NCBI GenBank assembly: GCA_016278415.1
Contig: JADQBV010000090.1
Span: 1-34,090, forward strand
Direction of reading: 5' to 3'
DNA: 34,090 nt
Source of the DNA: Halanaerobiales bacterium
GTDB lineage: Bacteria; Bacillota_F; Halanaerobiia; Halanaerobiales; DTU029
This document shows, in pieces, positions 1 to 9,457 of the stretch (the stretch's first letter is position 1; each line of letters starts with the position of its first letter). The position numbers and the translations under genes are program-made. The notes beneath the pieces were generated by a model. The model was not told where the DNA came from and ran no database searches. It saw only the letters and a list, made by a program, of their open reading frames with translations.

Positions 1-684
1 AAAGAAAAGAATTTAATAGTAGATTTGACTGCTCCTGATATTGGGATTGATTTTAACGGTAAACATGTTTTGATTGTGGTTAGAGGTATGGATTACAAAG
101 ACGACCTACAGGCAATTAAATCATATATCTGTGAAATGAATCCCATTATTATTGCAGTTGATGGTGGGGCAGACGCCTGTCTTGAATATGGCTATAAGCC
201 TGATATTATTATTGGGGATATGGATAGTGTGTCAGATTTCGCTTTAAAAAAAACAAAAAGAATAATAGTACATGCCTACTCTGATGGCATAGCTCCTGGT
301 CTGGAAAGAGTTAAGCAACTGGGTTTGGATCATATACTATATCCTGCACCAGGCACCAGTGAGGATATTGCTATGATATTAGCCTATGATAAGGGGGCAG
401 AACTAATAACTGCAGTTGGCACTCATTCTAATATGATAGATTTTCTAGAAAAGGGACGAAAGGGAATGGCAAGTACATTATTAGTAAGATTAAAACTTGG
501 TAATAAGCTAATTGATGCCAAGGGTGTAAGTAAATTATATCAAAATAAAATACATTACCGTTATTGGGTTCAGGTTTTAGTTTCAATATTCATTCCTCTA
601 TTTTTTATATCATTATTTTCCCCTCCGATAAAACAAATTTTTCAATTGCTAGCCCTTAAGTTAAGTCTATTTTTCAAATTTTAA
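1..684 (+). CDS. steA: SteA-like protein, 3' part (5' end outside window)
   Basis: The reading frame is open from base 1, so the gene starts upstream; the TTG at 25 is only an internal codon. About 227 C-terminal residues are visible. They carry the thiamin-pyrophosphokinase-like core, with a VDGGADACLEYGY segment followed by PDIIIGDMDS. Known SteA-family proteins are about 370-400 residues and end in a hydrophobic helix. Here the last 45 residues contain such a stretch (VLVSIFIPLFFISLF). In actinobacteria SteA is a cytosolic-face cell-division factor that works with a membrane coiled-coil partner. The next gene here encodes such a partner, which supports the call. A plain thiamin pyrophosphokinase is unlikely because of the membrane tail and the context. 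Exact function in Firmicutes is inferred. Confidence 0.8.
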   Translation, partial: KEKNLIVDLTAPDIGIDFNGKHVLIVVRGMDYKDDLQAIKSYICEMNPIIIAVDGGADACLEYGYKPDIIIGDMDSVSDFALKKTKRIIVHAYSDGIAPGLERVKQLGLDHILYPAPGTSEDIAMILAYDKGAELITAVGTHSNMIDFLEKGRKGMASTLLVRLKLGNKLIDAKGVSKLYQNKIHYRYWVQVLVSIFIPLFFISLFSPPIKQIFQLLALKLSLFFKF

Positions 685-761
685 TAAGTAAAATTCCTAA
701 GATATAATATTTTAATTATAAAATTAGATGAGGGCAGTGAGGATAAAAAGGGGAAGAAAGT

Positions 762-1349
762 ATGATCATTAATTTTCGCTATCATATATTTACAATTACA
801 GCTATTTTTGCTGCATTAGGACTTGGTATATTAATTGGCTCAAGTATAATAGGTCATGAAGGTTTACTAGAAGAACAAAGACACATTATAAAGAATATAA
901 GCAATGATATTAATAGTCTAAAAAAAGAAAATAAAAACCTTACTCTAGGTATTTCCACTCTTGAACAAAAGTTATCTAAAAGAAACGATCTAGAAAAAAG
1001 CTTGGTCTCAATATTATTAACAGACTACATGTTAGAAGAACAATTTCTTTTGATTTATAATGACCTTAATCAAGAAAATGTCAATGAGTTAAGTAATTAC
1101 TTAAAAATTATGGGTGTTGACTTTAATTTATTAGATTATAAAACTATTACTAAGAATAGTTTCTCTTTAGAAGATAGTGCATATAAGGAAATTGATAGGT
1201 TTATAACCTGGAATATAGGTAGTACTCCTATTAGGCAATTAGATGCCCTAAATCTAAGCAATAAGGATGTCATAAGATATAATCAAAAGGATGTTCTGGG
1301 ATTACTATTAAATATAATTGATGATTTTAATAAAAATAGGCAACGGTAA
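762..1349 (+). CDS. MctB/SteB-like ('copper transporter' family) membrane protein
   Basis: This 195-residue protein has one N-terminal membrane helix (about residues 7-30, with ALGLGILIGSSI) and then a Lys/Glu-rich coiled coil (about 34-75). The remainder is soluble and probably lies outside the membrane. The layout matches the family named after mycobacterial MctB (Rv1698), which also sits next to a SteA homologue (Rv1697). It is shorter than the roughly 300 residues usual in actinobacteria. The database name 'copper transporter' probably misleads here, since the pairing with SteA suggests an envelope or division role. Start: ATG with AAGGGGAAG just upstream. The 77-base gap after the steA-like gene fits one operon. 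Confidence 0.72.
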   Translation: MIINFRYHIFTITAIFAALGLGILIGSSIIGHEGLLEEQRHIIKNISNDINSLKKENKNLTLGISTLEQKLSKRNDLEKSLVSILLTDYMLEEQFLLIYNDLNQENVNELSNYLKIMGVDFNLLDYKTITKNSFSLEDSAYKEIDRFITWNIGSTPIRQLDALNLSNKDVIRYNQKDVLGLLLNIIDDFNKNRQR

Positions 1350-1436
1350 TAAGCGTTTTGATAAGATAAAATATATATATTTAGTTCAAATTCATGCTTT
1401 ATTTATGATTTATTTTTAGAAAAAGGGATGTAATAA

Positions 1437-2114
1437 ATGATTAATAATAAATTAATTTCTGTAATTATTCCTGCTTATAATGAAGAGGACATTATAGATA
1501 GGACATTAGAAAAGATAGATAGGGAATATGTTGATGAAATAATTGTAATTAATGATGGTTCTACTGATAATACCAAGGCATTAATAAAGAAATATCCTGT
1601 TAAATTAATTGACTTAAAAGAGAATTCTGGGAAGGGGAATGCAGTTACAAGGGGTATTAAAGAGAGTAGGGGGGATATTCTGGTTATTCTTGATGCAGAT
1701 TTAGGAGAGAGTGTCTCTGAAATCAAAAAGTTGATTACCCCTATATTAGAAAATAAATTTGATGCTACCATCGGAATTATACCTATTAATGGCGGGGGCT
1801 TAGGAGTGGTTCGTAAGCTGGCTACTGTAGGCATGAAGTATATGACTGGTAGAAATATGAAGGCTCCACTATCAGGGCAAAGGGCCTTTAAGAGAGAAGT
1901 TATAAATAAATTATTACCATTACAGAATGGATTTGGATTAGAAATGGGTTTAAATATATCTTTAATAAGAAAAAAAATTAATTTTTTAGAGACTGAATGT
2001 AATTTCAAACATCGTATAACTGGTCATGATTACAATGGATATATTCATCGTTTTAAACAATTTACTGATATTTTAAAAACTATTTGGATATTAAAGAGAG
2101 GTAAATATGTATAA
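1437..2114 (+). CDS. Family 2 glycosyltransferase
   Basis: A GT-A fold glycosyltransferase of 225 residues with no obvious membrane helix. ISVIIPAYNEED opens the nucleotide-binding fold, INDGSTDNT (Asp40) follows, and ILDADLGE supplies the metal-binding DxD (Asp86/Asp88). This resembles dolichyl-phosphate-mannose-synthase-like enzymes, which act at the membrane face on polyprenyl-phosphate acceptors. The gene overlaps the next one by 8 bases, so the two are translationally coupled. Both lie in a SteA/MctB-like envelope cluster, which suggests a cell-surface glycan or lipid-linked sugar. Donor and acceptor cannot be read from sequence. Confidence 0.82.
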   Translation: MINNKLISVIIPAYNEEDIIDRTLEKIDREYVDEIIVINDGSTDNTKALIKKYPVKLIDLKENSGKGNAVTRGIKESRGDILVILDADLGESVSEIKKLITPILENKFDATIGIIPINGGGLGVVRKLATVGMKYMTGRNMKAPLSGQRAFKREVINKLLPLQNGFGLEMGLNISLIRKKINFLETECNFKHRITGHDYNGYIHRFKQFTDILKTIWILKRGKYV

Positions 2115-2859
2115 GCAATTATTAGTTAATTTTAATTTGTTAAAAAAAAACTATAAAGATAAATATATACCAGTTGTAGGTGGAATTATCTTAATGATTT
2201 CTACTATTACTAGCTGGTATATGTTATTTATATTAAATTTGGTAAATCCAGATATTTTGAATTTAAATATATTTATTATCTTGGTAATTGGAACAACAGG
2301 ATTGTTAGATGATATCTGTGGAGATAAGCAAGCACAGGGTTTTAAGGGTCATTTCAAAAGTTTATTAAATGGAAATTTAACAACTGGTATATTTAAGATA
2401 TTAATTACTACACTTGTTTCGATATTTGTTTTAATTGAGTTAAAAATCTATAACATTCCTGGTATTATTATAAATGCAGGTATTATTATTCTGACGACTA
2501 ATTTTTTAAATTTATTGGATCTTCGACCGGCTAGAAGTATAAAGGCATTTATAGGTATATCCTTTCTATTGATAATGATAAATATATCTTCTATTATATA
2601 TTTCCTGCCCTTTTTCATAGTATTAGTATTTTATTTGCCCTATGAATTACAAGCAAAGATTATGCTTGGTGATTCAGGAGCAAATTTATTAGGCGCTATA
2701 TTAGGGTTTAATACTATAATTATAATAGATACTCTGATTATTAAATTTATAGTATTGTTATTTTTATTATTTTTAAATCTACTTTCAGAGAAATATTCAT
2801 ATAGTTCTATTATTGAAAAGAATTTTATACTAAGTTGGATAGATAGGCTTGGCAGGTAA
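2107..2859 (+). CDS. Short MraY/WecA-like polyprenyl-phosphate sugar-phosphate transferase
   Basis: A polytopic membrane protein of 250 residues, mostly hydrophobic. It keeps the superfamily signatures: the start of the MraY-like core (IPVVGG, 21-26), the aspartate pair in LLDDICGD (Asp68/Asp69), TNFLNLLDLRP (131-141) and MLGDSGANLLGAILGF (187-201). These place it in the family that moves a sugar phosphate from a UDP-sugar to undecaprenyl phosphate. MraY and WecA are usually 320-360 residues, and here the N-terminal helices are missing. The start is firm: the ATG follows AGAGAGG inside the end of the GT2 gene. It could be a distinct short subfamily rather than a cell-wall MraY. Confidence 0.78.
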   Translation: MYKQLLVNFNLLKKNYKDKYIPVVGGIILMISTITSWYMLFILNLVNPDILNLNIFIILVIGTTGLLDDICGDKQAQGFKGHFKSLLNGNLTTGIFKILITTLVSIFVLIELKIYNIPGIIINAGIIILTTNFLNLLDLRPARSIKAFIGISFLLIMINISSIIYFLPFFIVLVFYLPYELQAKIMLGDSGANLLGAILGFNTIIIIDTLIIKFIVLLFLLFLNLLSEKYSYSSIIEKNFILSWIDRLGR

Positions 2860-2880
2860 TATATGTAAAGAGCTCCACTC

Positions 2881-2909
2881 TTGACACAGGTAAATTAATC
2901 ATATATAAT
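2881..2909 (+). promoter_or_regulatory. Consensus housekeeping promoter of the 2.9-3.4 kb RNA / argF
   Basis: TTGACA at 2881-2886 and TATAAT at 2904-2909 are separated by 17 bases, a perfect match to the main sigma-factor consensus. Transcription should begin near 2916. The nearest start codon is argF at 3457, so the transcript begins with about 540 bases that hold no gene. Confidence 0.85.
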
Positions 2910-2916
2910 AATTATG

Positions 2917-3415
2917 TATTGTATATTATTACATAAATTGCTTATATTTATACAACACAATGAAATATATTCAAATACAAGAATTTAACATATTTAGTAT
3001 GTAGTTGTTTTTATTTGATCTCTGCATAACCGTTGGTATTATACTCAGATATTTTGCTATTTAGCTGAAGGAGTTTAAAAAGTCTCCAGTCACGGACTGA
3101 TTGCAAGAAGCTGGTTAACAAATTTTGTTTCACTGCCCCCTCATTATAAACGTAAGGTCGGGGCAGTACTAAGCCATCGAGGCTGTCGGAACACGATGGT
3201 GAGTTTAATTTTGTTGCACCACAGGCACCACGATTCTATTATAACCTTCACATTAGTGACGCTTCTTAATTGAAGGAGTAACTGGGGTTTAGACTTTTTC
3301 ATGAATGAAGTGCCTCTAAATTCTCTTTTTAGTATCGCAATGTTAATTTAGAGATTAGACCATCGAGGTCGTCATAGCAAAATTGTCGGACATTTCGCGC
3401 TAACAAAAAAGGAGA
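2917..3415 (+). ncRNA. Candidate large structured noncoding RNA (OLE RNA possible)
   Basis: I see no convincing reading frame between 2860 and 3456. Less AT-rich sequence rich in complementary segments starts near 3060. Helices seen directly: 3077-3085 with 3291-3299 (AAAAAGTCT/AGACTTTTT, enclosing about 200 bases); 3132-3139 with 3160-3167 (ACTGCCCC/GGGGCAGT); 3174-3179 with 3194-3199 (CCATCG/CGATGG); 3314-3322 with 3345-3353 (CTCTAAATT/AATTTAGAG); 3358-3361 with 3367-3370. Several motifs occur twice. A perfect promoter precedes it and no intrinsic terminator separates it from argF, so it is either a long argF leader or an RNA co-transcribed with argF. T-box and tmRNA hallmarks are absent. 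OLE RNA, a roughly 600-nt class of extremophilic anaerobic Firmicutes, fits by size and host type, but I cannot align it from memory. Ends are approximate. Confidence 0.6.
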
Positions 3416-3456
3416 AGAACATTTAATTTTATTCTTTATATAGGAGTTGATATATT

Positions 3457-4452
3457 ATGGCAGTTAATTTACAGGGTAGGAGTTTTCTCACATTATTAGA
3501 TTTTAATAAAGACGAAATTAATTATTTAATAAAAATATCTAGTGATTTAAAGGCAAAAAAAAGAAACTCTATAAGAGGTAATTCATTGGAAGGTAAGAAT
3601 ATTGCCCTTTTATTTGAAAAAGGGTCTACAAGAACAAGATGTGCTTTTGTTGTTGCTGCTCGTGATGAGGGAGGTATGCCCGAATTTTTAGGTAAGAACG
3701 ATATACAGTTAGGGAAGAAAGAGAGCGTTGCTGATACAGCTCGAGTCTTGGGTAGGATGTTTGATGGAATTGAATTTAGGGGTTTTGAACATAAGACTGT
3801 TGAAATCCTATCTGAATATTCTGGTGTTCCAGTATGGAATGGTTTGACAGATATGTATCACCCCACTCAGATATTAGCAGATTTTCTAACAATACAGGAG
3901 GAGTTTTCTAGACTAGCAGGTATTAATTTTGTATATATTGGTGATGGTCGTAATAATATGGCTAATTCATTATTAATTGGCTCTGCAAAATTAGGTGTTA
4001 ATTGTACTATTATTTCTCCAAAAGAGTTATGGCCTAAAAAGGAATTTATTAGTATGTGTAAAGAGATGGCTAATGAAAGTGGGGCTAAAATTAATATAAG
4101 CGAAAATACTGAAATGGTTGTGGGTGCAGATGTAATTTATACTGATGTTTGGGTTTCCATGGGGGAAGAAGATAAATTTGAGGAAAGAATAAATCTATTA
4201 AAACCATATCAAGTTAATATGAAATTGATAGAGAAAGTAAATAACGATAATCTTATATTTCTTCATTGTCTTCCTGCTTTTCATAATCAAAATACAGAAA
4301 CTGCTAAAAAAATATATCAGGAATATGGGCTAACAGAAATGGAAGTGACTGACCAGGTTTTTGAAAGTAAATACTCCCATGTATTTGAGCAAGCAGAAAA
4401 CAGATTACATACCATTAAAGCTGTTATGGTGGCAACATTGGGAAGCCAATAA
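3457..4452 (+). CDS. argF: Ornithine carbamoyltransferase
   Basis: Cytosolic enzyme (331 residues) that joins carbamoyl phosphate to ornithine to give citrulline and phosphate, in arginine synthesis or, run in reverse, in the arginine deiminase route. The carbamoyl-phosphate loop STRTR is at 57-61, HPTQ at 135-138, the ornithine-side SMG at 234-236, and the HCLP motif with the reactive cysteine at 270-273. Length is typical of the family. The ATG follows a good site (AGGAG at about 3442). No other arginine genes flank it, so catabolic (arcB) and biosynthetic roles cannot be told apart. It lies downstream of the structured RNA region and could be read through from that promoter. Confidence 0.95.
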   Translation: MAVNLQGRSFLTLLDFNKDEINYLIKISSDLKAKKRNSIRGNSLEGKNIALLFEKGSTRTRCAFVVAARDEGGMPEFLGKNDIQLGKKESVADTARVLGRMFDGIEFRGFEHKTVEILSEYSGVPVWNGLTDMYHPTQILADFLTIQEEFSRLAGINFVYIGDGRNNMANSLLIGSAKLGVNCTIISPKELWPKKEFISMCKEMANESGAKINISENTEMVVGADVIYTDVWVSMGEEDKFEERINLLKPYQVNMKLIEKVNNDNLIFLHCLPAFHNQNTETAKKIYQEYGLTEMEVTDQVFESKYSHVFEQAENRLHTIKAVMVATLGSQ

Positions 4453-4607
4453 GAGGCTTCAAAAGACTTTCAAAAGACATTAAGATATTCAAGAGATATT
4501 CATGGTACATATAAGAACCATTTTATGAAGATATAGAAGAAATCAGTTAAATCGGCTCATAAAAGTCCAGCACTAATGGGATAATAATAAATGGAGGTGT
4601 TTGTTCT

Positions 4608-4823
4608 TTGAAGACATTAAAAATGATGAAAATGAAGAACAAAGCAATGGACCCGACAACTACAGGATGGGCAGTTAGTGGTTTGGGATTATTGGTATCA
4701 TCAATAGGTGCTAAGATGGTAGATAAAAAAGTTGGTGCCGGTATCCTAGGGTTTGGACTCGCTCATGTAGTTTTAGGACAATTGGATCGCTTTAGACCAA
4801 CAGTTAAAAAAAATAGTTGGTAA
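4608..4823 (+). CDS. Small hydrophobic protein of unknown function
   Basis: A 71-residue protein with a short basic head (MKTLKMMKMKNK) and one or two hydrophobic, glycine-rich segments (about 20-35 and 43-58, with SGLGLLVSSIGAKM and GAGILGFGLAHVVLG). A basic tail follows, so it is probably a small membrane protein. I do not recognise a family. TTG at 4608 lies 10 bases after GGAGG (4593-4597) and is the most likely start; an in-frame ATG at 4623 is the alternative. A strong terminator ends the unit just downstream, which supports a real gene. The 155 bases between argF and this gene hold no clear signal apart from two short AAAAGAC-type repeats. Confidence 0.6.
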   Translation: MKTLKMMKMKNKAMDPTTTGWAVSGLGLLVSSIGAKMVDKKVGAGILGFGLAHVVLGQLDRFRPTVKKNSW

Positions 4824-4840
4824 GGGTACCTCATTTATTA

Positions 4841-4874
4841 GATAAGGGAATTTTATTTTCCCTTATCTTTTTTT
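4841..4874 (+). terminator. Intrinsic terminator after the argF unit
   Basis: A perfect 10-bp stem (GATAAGGGAA at 4841-4850 with TTCCCTTATC at 4858-4867), a 7-base loop, and a run of Ts after the stem. It separates the housekeeping block from the xylan locus. Confidence 0.9.
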
Positions 4875-4882
4875 ATTTTTGT

Positions 4883-4911
4883 TTGATTTATATATATGAA
4901 CTTGGTATAAT
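4883..4911 (+). promoter_or_regulatory. Promoter of the lacI-type regulator gene
   Basis: TTGATT (4883-4888), a 17-base spacer, and TATAAT (4906-4911) preceded by TGG, which makes an extended -10. The expected start is near 4918, giving a leader of about 115 bases that contains the AAACCGGTTT operator. Confidence 0.7.
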
Positions 4912-5001
4912 AAGAAGGATAGAGATAAAAATTATTTTTTATAGCAGGAATATTATAATTAATATCGAATAAATAAATTATAAAATTAAAAATAAATATA
5001 G

Positions 5002-6030
<1,029 letters not shown>

Positions 6031-6045
6031 TAGTTACCACAATTG

Positions 6046-6055
6046 AAACCGGTTT
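6046..6055. promoter_or_regulatory. AAACCGGTTT operator before uxuA
   Basis: Perfect copy of the palindrome in the lacI-uxuA gap. It covers the position expected for the -35 element of the extended -10 promoter at 6067-6075, so bound repressor should block polymerase. Confidence 0.78.
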
Positions 6056-6066
6056 ATTACAATGTT

Positions 6067-6075
6067 TGCTATATT
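6067..6075 (+). promoter_or_regulatory. Extended -10 promoter of uxuA
   Basis: TGC directly followed by TATATT (6070-6075) forms an extended -10. No good -35 exists at the right distance because that place (6047-6052) is taken by the operator. Predicted leader is about 25-30 bases. Confidence 0.5.
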
Positions 6076-6109
6076 AATGAAATTAAGTATAGAAAGATAG
6101 GTGATATTA

Positions 6110-7177
6110 ATGGAAATGGTATTTCGTTGGTTTGGTAGCGATGATGATAGTGTTACCCTACAAGAAATCCGACAAATTCCTGGGGTAACAGGAGTAGTAA
6201 GTGCATTACAGGATATTCCTGTAGGTGAAGTTTGGCCTGAAGATAGTATTCTCTATTTAAAAAAAGAAGTTAATGCTTGTGGCCTGGAATTAGAGGTTAT
6301 TGAGAGTGTTAATATACATGAAGATATTAAGCTTGGACTCCCTAACAGGGATAAATATATAGAAAATTATATTACAACAATAAGGAATTTAAGTAAAGCG
6401 GGTATAAAAGTTATCTGCTATAATTTTATGCCTGTTCTAGACTGGTTGCGGTCAGATTTAGCCTTTGATTTAAGTGATGGTTCAAATGTACTATCATATC
6501 AAGAAGGATTAATTGCTGGTCTAGATCCGGTTAGTTTAGTTGAGGAATTTTCTAAAGGGTCTAAAGGGTTTTCTTTACCTGGTTGGGAACCAGAACGCTT
6601 AGCTGAACTAAAGAAGATAATGGAATTATACTTAAATGTAGATGAGAAAAAGTTGTTTGATAACTTAAAATACTTCCTTGAAGCCATTATACCAGTATGT
6701 AAGGAATGTGATATAAAAATGGCTATTCATCCTGATGATCCACCATGGCCAATATTTGGATTACCTCGAATAATTACTTCAAAGGATAATATAGAGAGAA
6801 TGCTTAATTTAGTTAATAGTCCATATAACGGTTTAGCACTATGTACTGGATCACTGGGTGTCAATCCTGAGAATAATATACCTGATTTAATTCGCTATTT
6901 TGGGGGTATGGATAGAATTAATTTTGCTCATGTAAGAAATCTTAAAATAATTTCTGATAGGAATTTTCACGAGACATCACATTTATCTATTGATGGTTCA
7001 CTTGATATATTTGAAGTAATGAGGGCATATTATGATATAGGATTTACTGGATATTTACGTCCAGATCATGGTAGGATGATATGGGGGGAAGAGGCCCGCC
7101 CGGGATATGGTTTATATGATAGAGCTCTTGGGGTAAGCTATATAAATGGTATTTGGGAGTCTTTAAATAAATTGTAA
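6110..7177 (+). CDS. uxuA: Mannonate dehydratase
   Basis: Cytosolic TIM-barrel enzyme that dehydrates D-mannonate to 2-keto-3-deoxygluconate, in the pathway that consumes glucuronate released from xylan side chains. The N-terminus FRWFG and then TLQEIRQIPGVTGVVSAL are characteristic. AIHPDDPPWPIFGLPR, FAHVRNLK and RPDHGRMIWGE are the metal and substrate blocks. The preferred start is ATG 6110 (MEMVFRWFG, 355 residues), as it lies after AGGTG and aligns with family N-termini; GTG 6101 in the same frame is an alternative. It follows lacI by 79 bases with operator and promoter between. The GH3 gene follows 69 bases later, probably co-transcribed. The other genes of the uronate route (uxaC, uxuB, kdgK, kdgA) are not here. 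Confidence 0.93.
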   Translation: MEMVFRWFGSDDDSVTLQEIRQIPGVTGVVSALQDIPVGEVWPEDSILYLKKEVNACGLELEVIESVNIHEDIKLGLPNRDKYIENYITTIRNLSKAGIKVICYNFMPVLDWLRSDLAFDLSDGSNVLSYQEGLIAGLDPVSLVEEFSKGSKGFSLPGWEPERLAELKKIMELYLNVDEKKLFDNLKYFLEAIIPVCKECDIKMAIHPDDPPWPIFGLPRIITSKDNIERMLNLVNSPYNGLALCTGSLGVNPENNIPDLIRYFGGMDRINFAHVRNLKIISDRNFHETSHLSIDGSLDIFEVMRAYYDIGFTGYLRPDHGRMIWGEEARPGYGLYDRALGVSYINGIWESLNKL

Positions 7178-7246
7178 GACGGTTTATAACATTTAAACAA
7201 CAAATTCTTTAAGAAAATATAAAAATTAAATTATAGGAGGAATAGA

Positions 7247-9442
7247 ATGAGTAATACTAAGAAAGATATACCAATATTTAAGAACCCAGATAAACCATTA
7301 GATGAAAGAGTAAATGATCTAGTGAGTCGTATGACTATTGAAGAAAAGGTAACCCAGATGCTTTATTATTCCTATGCAATAGGTAGATTAGATATAAGGG
7401 AATATAATTGGTGGAATGAGTGTCTTCATGGAGTTGCTAGAGCAGGTGTGGCAACTGTATTTCCACAAGCGATTGGGATGGCAGCTACATTTAGTCCTGA
7501 TCGTTTACACAAAGTGGCTTCAGCGATTTCCAATGAAGCCCGTGCTAAATATAATGAATTTCAGAAACATGAGGATAGAGGTATTTATAAAGGTCTTACT
7601 TTCTGGACACCAAATATTAATATTTTCAGAGATCCTCGCTGGGGAAGAGGTCAGGAAACCTATGGTGAAGATCCATATTTGACAGGTAGATTAGGTGTTA
7701 GTTTTATAAAGGGATTACAAGGTGATCATCCTAGGTATATGAAGACAGCTGCTTGTGCTAAACATTTTGCTGTACATAGTGGACCGGAAATTGAAAGACA
7801 TGAGTTTGATGCTATAGCAGACGCAAAAGATATGAGAGAAACATATTTACCTGCATTTCGTGATGCTGTGAAAGAAGCCGATGTTGAAGCTGTAATGGGT
7901 GCTTACAATCGGACTAATGGTGAGCCTTGTTGTGCTAGTAAAACCCTGATACAGGATATTTTGCGTGATGAATGGGGCTTTGAAGGTCATTATGTTTCAG
8001 ATTGTGGGGCCATTGAAGATATTCACAAACACCATAAAGTTACGGATACACCAGAAGAATCTGCTGCCCTAGCAGTTAATAATGGTTGTGATCTAAACTG
8101 TGGAAAGGTATTTGAACACCTCAGAAACGCTATAGAAGAGGGTATGATAAGTGAAGAAACTATTGATAAATCAGTAAAAAGGCTTTTTAGAACTCGTTTC
8201 AAATTGGGAATGTTCGATCCTGAAGAATTGGTTCCTTATAATAATATTCCTTATGAAGTAAATGACTCTGAAGAACACCGTCAACTTGCTTTAGAAACAG
8301 CTAGAGAATCCATGGTTCTTCTAAAAAATAAAGAATCCTTGTTACCTTTAAATAAAAGTGAGATTAATAATATAGCTGTAATAGGACCAAATGCTGACAG
8401 TAAAGATGTATTGTTGGGTAATTACTTTGGTCTTCCATCAAAATATGTAACAGTTTTAGAGGGAATACAACAGGCAGTTGAAGGGGATACCAGGGTCTAC
8501 TATGCTGAGGGATGCCCTCTAGGAGAGACCCCTGAATCGTTCTGGGGCAATCCTCCAACTACTGGTTTTGCAGAGGCTATAACTACTGCAGAACAGTCTG
8601 ATGTAGTCGTAATGTGTTTAGGACTTTCTCCTGAATTTGAAGGTGAAGAAGGTGCTGTAGCAAATTCAGATGGTGGTGGTGATAAATTAGACTTAAAACT
8701 ACCAGGATTACAACTTGAATTATTGAAGGAAATTAAGCAAACTGGAAAACCTGTAATTGTAGTTTTATTAAACGGTAGTCCCGTTGAATTAAATTGGGCT
8801 GAGGAAAATGTAGATGCAATACTTGAGGCTTGGTATCCAGGTGAAGAAGGTGGAACAGCGATTGCGGATATTCTCTTTGGCAATTATAATCCTAGTGGGA
8901 GACTTCCATTAACATTTGTAAAATCAATGGATCAATTACCACCATTCCGTGATTATAGTATGAAAAACAGAACATACAGGTATTTGGAAAGTGCCCCATT
9001 ATATCCCTTTGGATATGGTATGAGCTATACAACTTTTGAGTATTCAAATTTATTATTAAGTCAAAAAGAGATTAAGACTGAGCAAAATGATGACATTACA
9101 GTTACTGTAGATATAGAAAATACAGGTAATAAAACTGGTGATGAAGTTGTACAGCTATATATAAGAGATGTTGATTCATCTGTAGATATTCCCAAATGGG
9201 AATTAAAGGGAGTTAAACGAGTTAGTTTAGCTCCGGAGCAAAAGATAAATGTTCAATTTACAATAAATAAACGAGCACTTGCACTAATAGACAATCAGGG
9301 GAAATGTATACTGGAGCCAGGTAAGTTTATTATTTATGTAGGTGGACAACAACCAGATTCTAGAAGTGAAGAACTGAGTGGAAAAACGGTTCTTAGTGCG
9401 GAAATAGATGTAAAAGGAAAACAAATAGAGATGAATTATTAG
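7247..9442 (+). CDS. GH3 beta-xylosidase (possibly bifunctional with arabinofuranosidase)
   Basis: A 731-residue glycoside hydrolase with no signal peptide, so it acts in the cytoplasm on imported xylo-oligosaccharides. Domains: GH3 TIM barrel (about 15-330), alpha/beta sandwich (about 355-580), and a C-terminal fibronectin-III-like domain (about 620-715). KHF(A)VHSGPE at 172-181 and VSDCGAI at 250-256 carry the nucleophile Asp252. SDCGA rather than SDW is the pattern of GH3 xylosidases and arabinofuranosidases as opposed to beta-glucosidases. NECLHGVARAG near 58 also matches the xylosidase group. Start ATG follows TAGGAGGAA. Substrate choice within GH3 is inferred from motifs and from the locus. 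Confidence 0.88.
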   Translation: MSNTKKDIPIFKNPDKPLDERVNDLVSRMTIEEKVTQMLYYSYAIGRLDIREYNWWNECLHGVARAGVATVFPQAIGMAATFSPDRLHKVASAISNEARAKYNEFQKHEDRGIYKGLTFWTPNINIFRDPRWGRGQETYGEDPYLTGRLGVSFIKGLQGDHPRYMKTAACAKHFAVHSGPEIERHEFDAIADAKDMRETYLPAFRDAVKEADVEAVMGAYNRTNGEPCCASKTLIQDILRDEWGFEGHYVSDCGAIEDIHKHHKVTDTPEESAALAVNNGCDLNCGKVFEHLRNAIEEGMISEETIDKSVKRLFRTRFKLGMFDPEELVPYNNIPYEVNDSEEHRQLALETARESMVLLKNKESLLPLNKSEINNIAVIGPNADSKDVLLGNYFGLPSKYVTVLEGIQQAVEGDTRVYYAEGCPLGETPESFWGNPPTTGFAEAITTAEQSDVVVMCLGLSPEFEGEEGAVANSDGGGDKLDLKLPGLQLELLKEIKQTGKPVIVVLLNGSPVELNWAEENVDAILEAWYPGEEGGTAIADILFGNYNPSGRLPLTFVKSMDQLPPFRDYSMKNRTYRYLESAPLYPFGYGMSYTTFEYSNLLLSQKEIKTEQNDDITVTVDIENTGNKTGDEVVQLYIRDVDSSVDIPKWELKGVKRVSLAPEQKINVQFTINKRALALIDNQGKCILEPGKFIIYVGGQQPDSRSEELSGKTVLSAEIDVKGKQIEMNY

Positions 9443-9457
9443 ACTTGTAATGAGGAA

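Noticed and set aside
1475..2008. Long open frame on the - strand opposite the GT2 gene
   Set aside because: The + strand frame has clear glycosyltransferase motifs; the antisense frame has no recognisable domain and is a shadow.
2917..3415. T-box, tmRNA or RNase P RNA as identity of the structured region
   Set aside because: The T-box AGGGTGGNACCGCG block, a tmRNA CCA end and the RNase P core sequences are not present.
8500..8883. Antisense open frame inside the GH3 gene
   Set aside because: Serine/proline-rich shadow of a well-supported GH3 gene.
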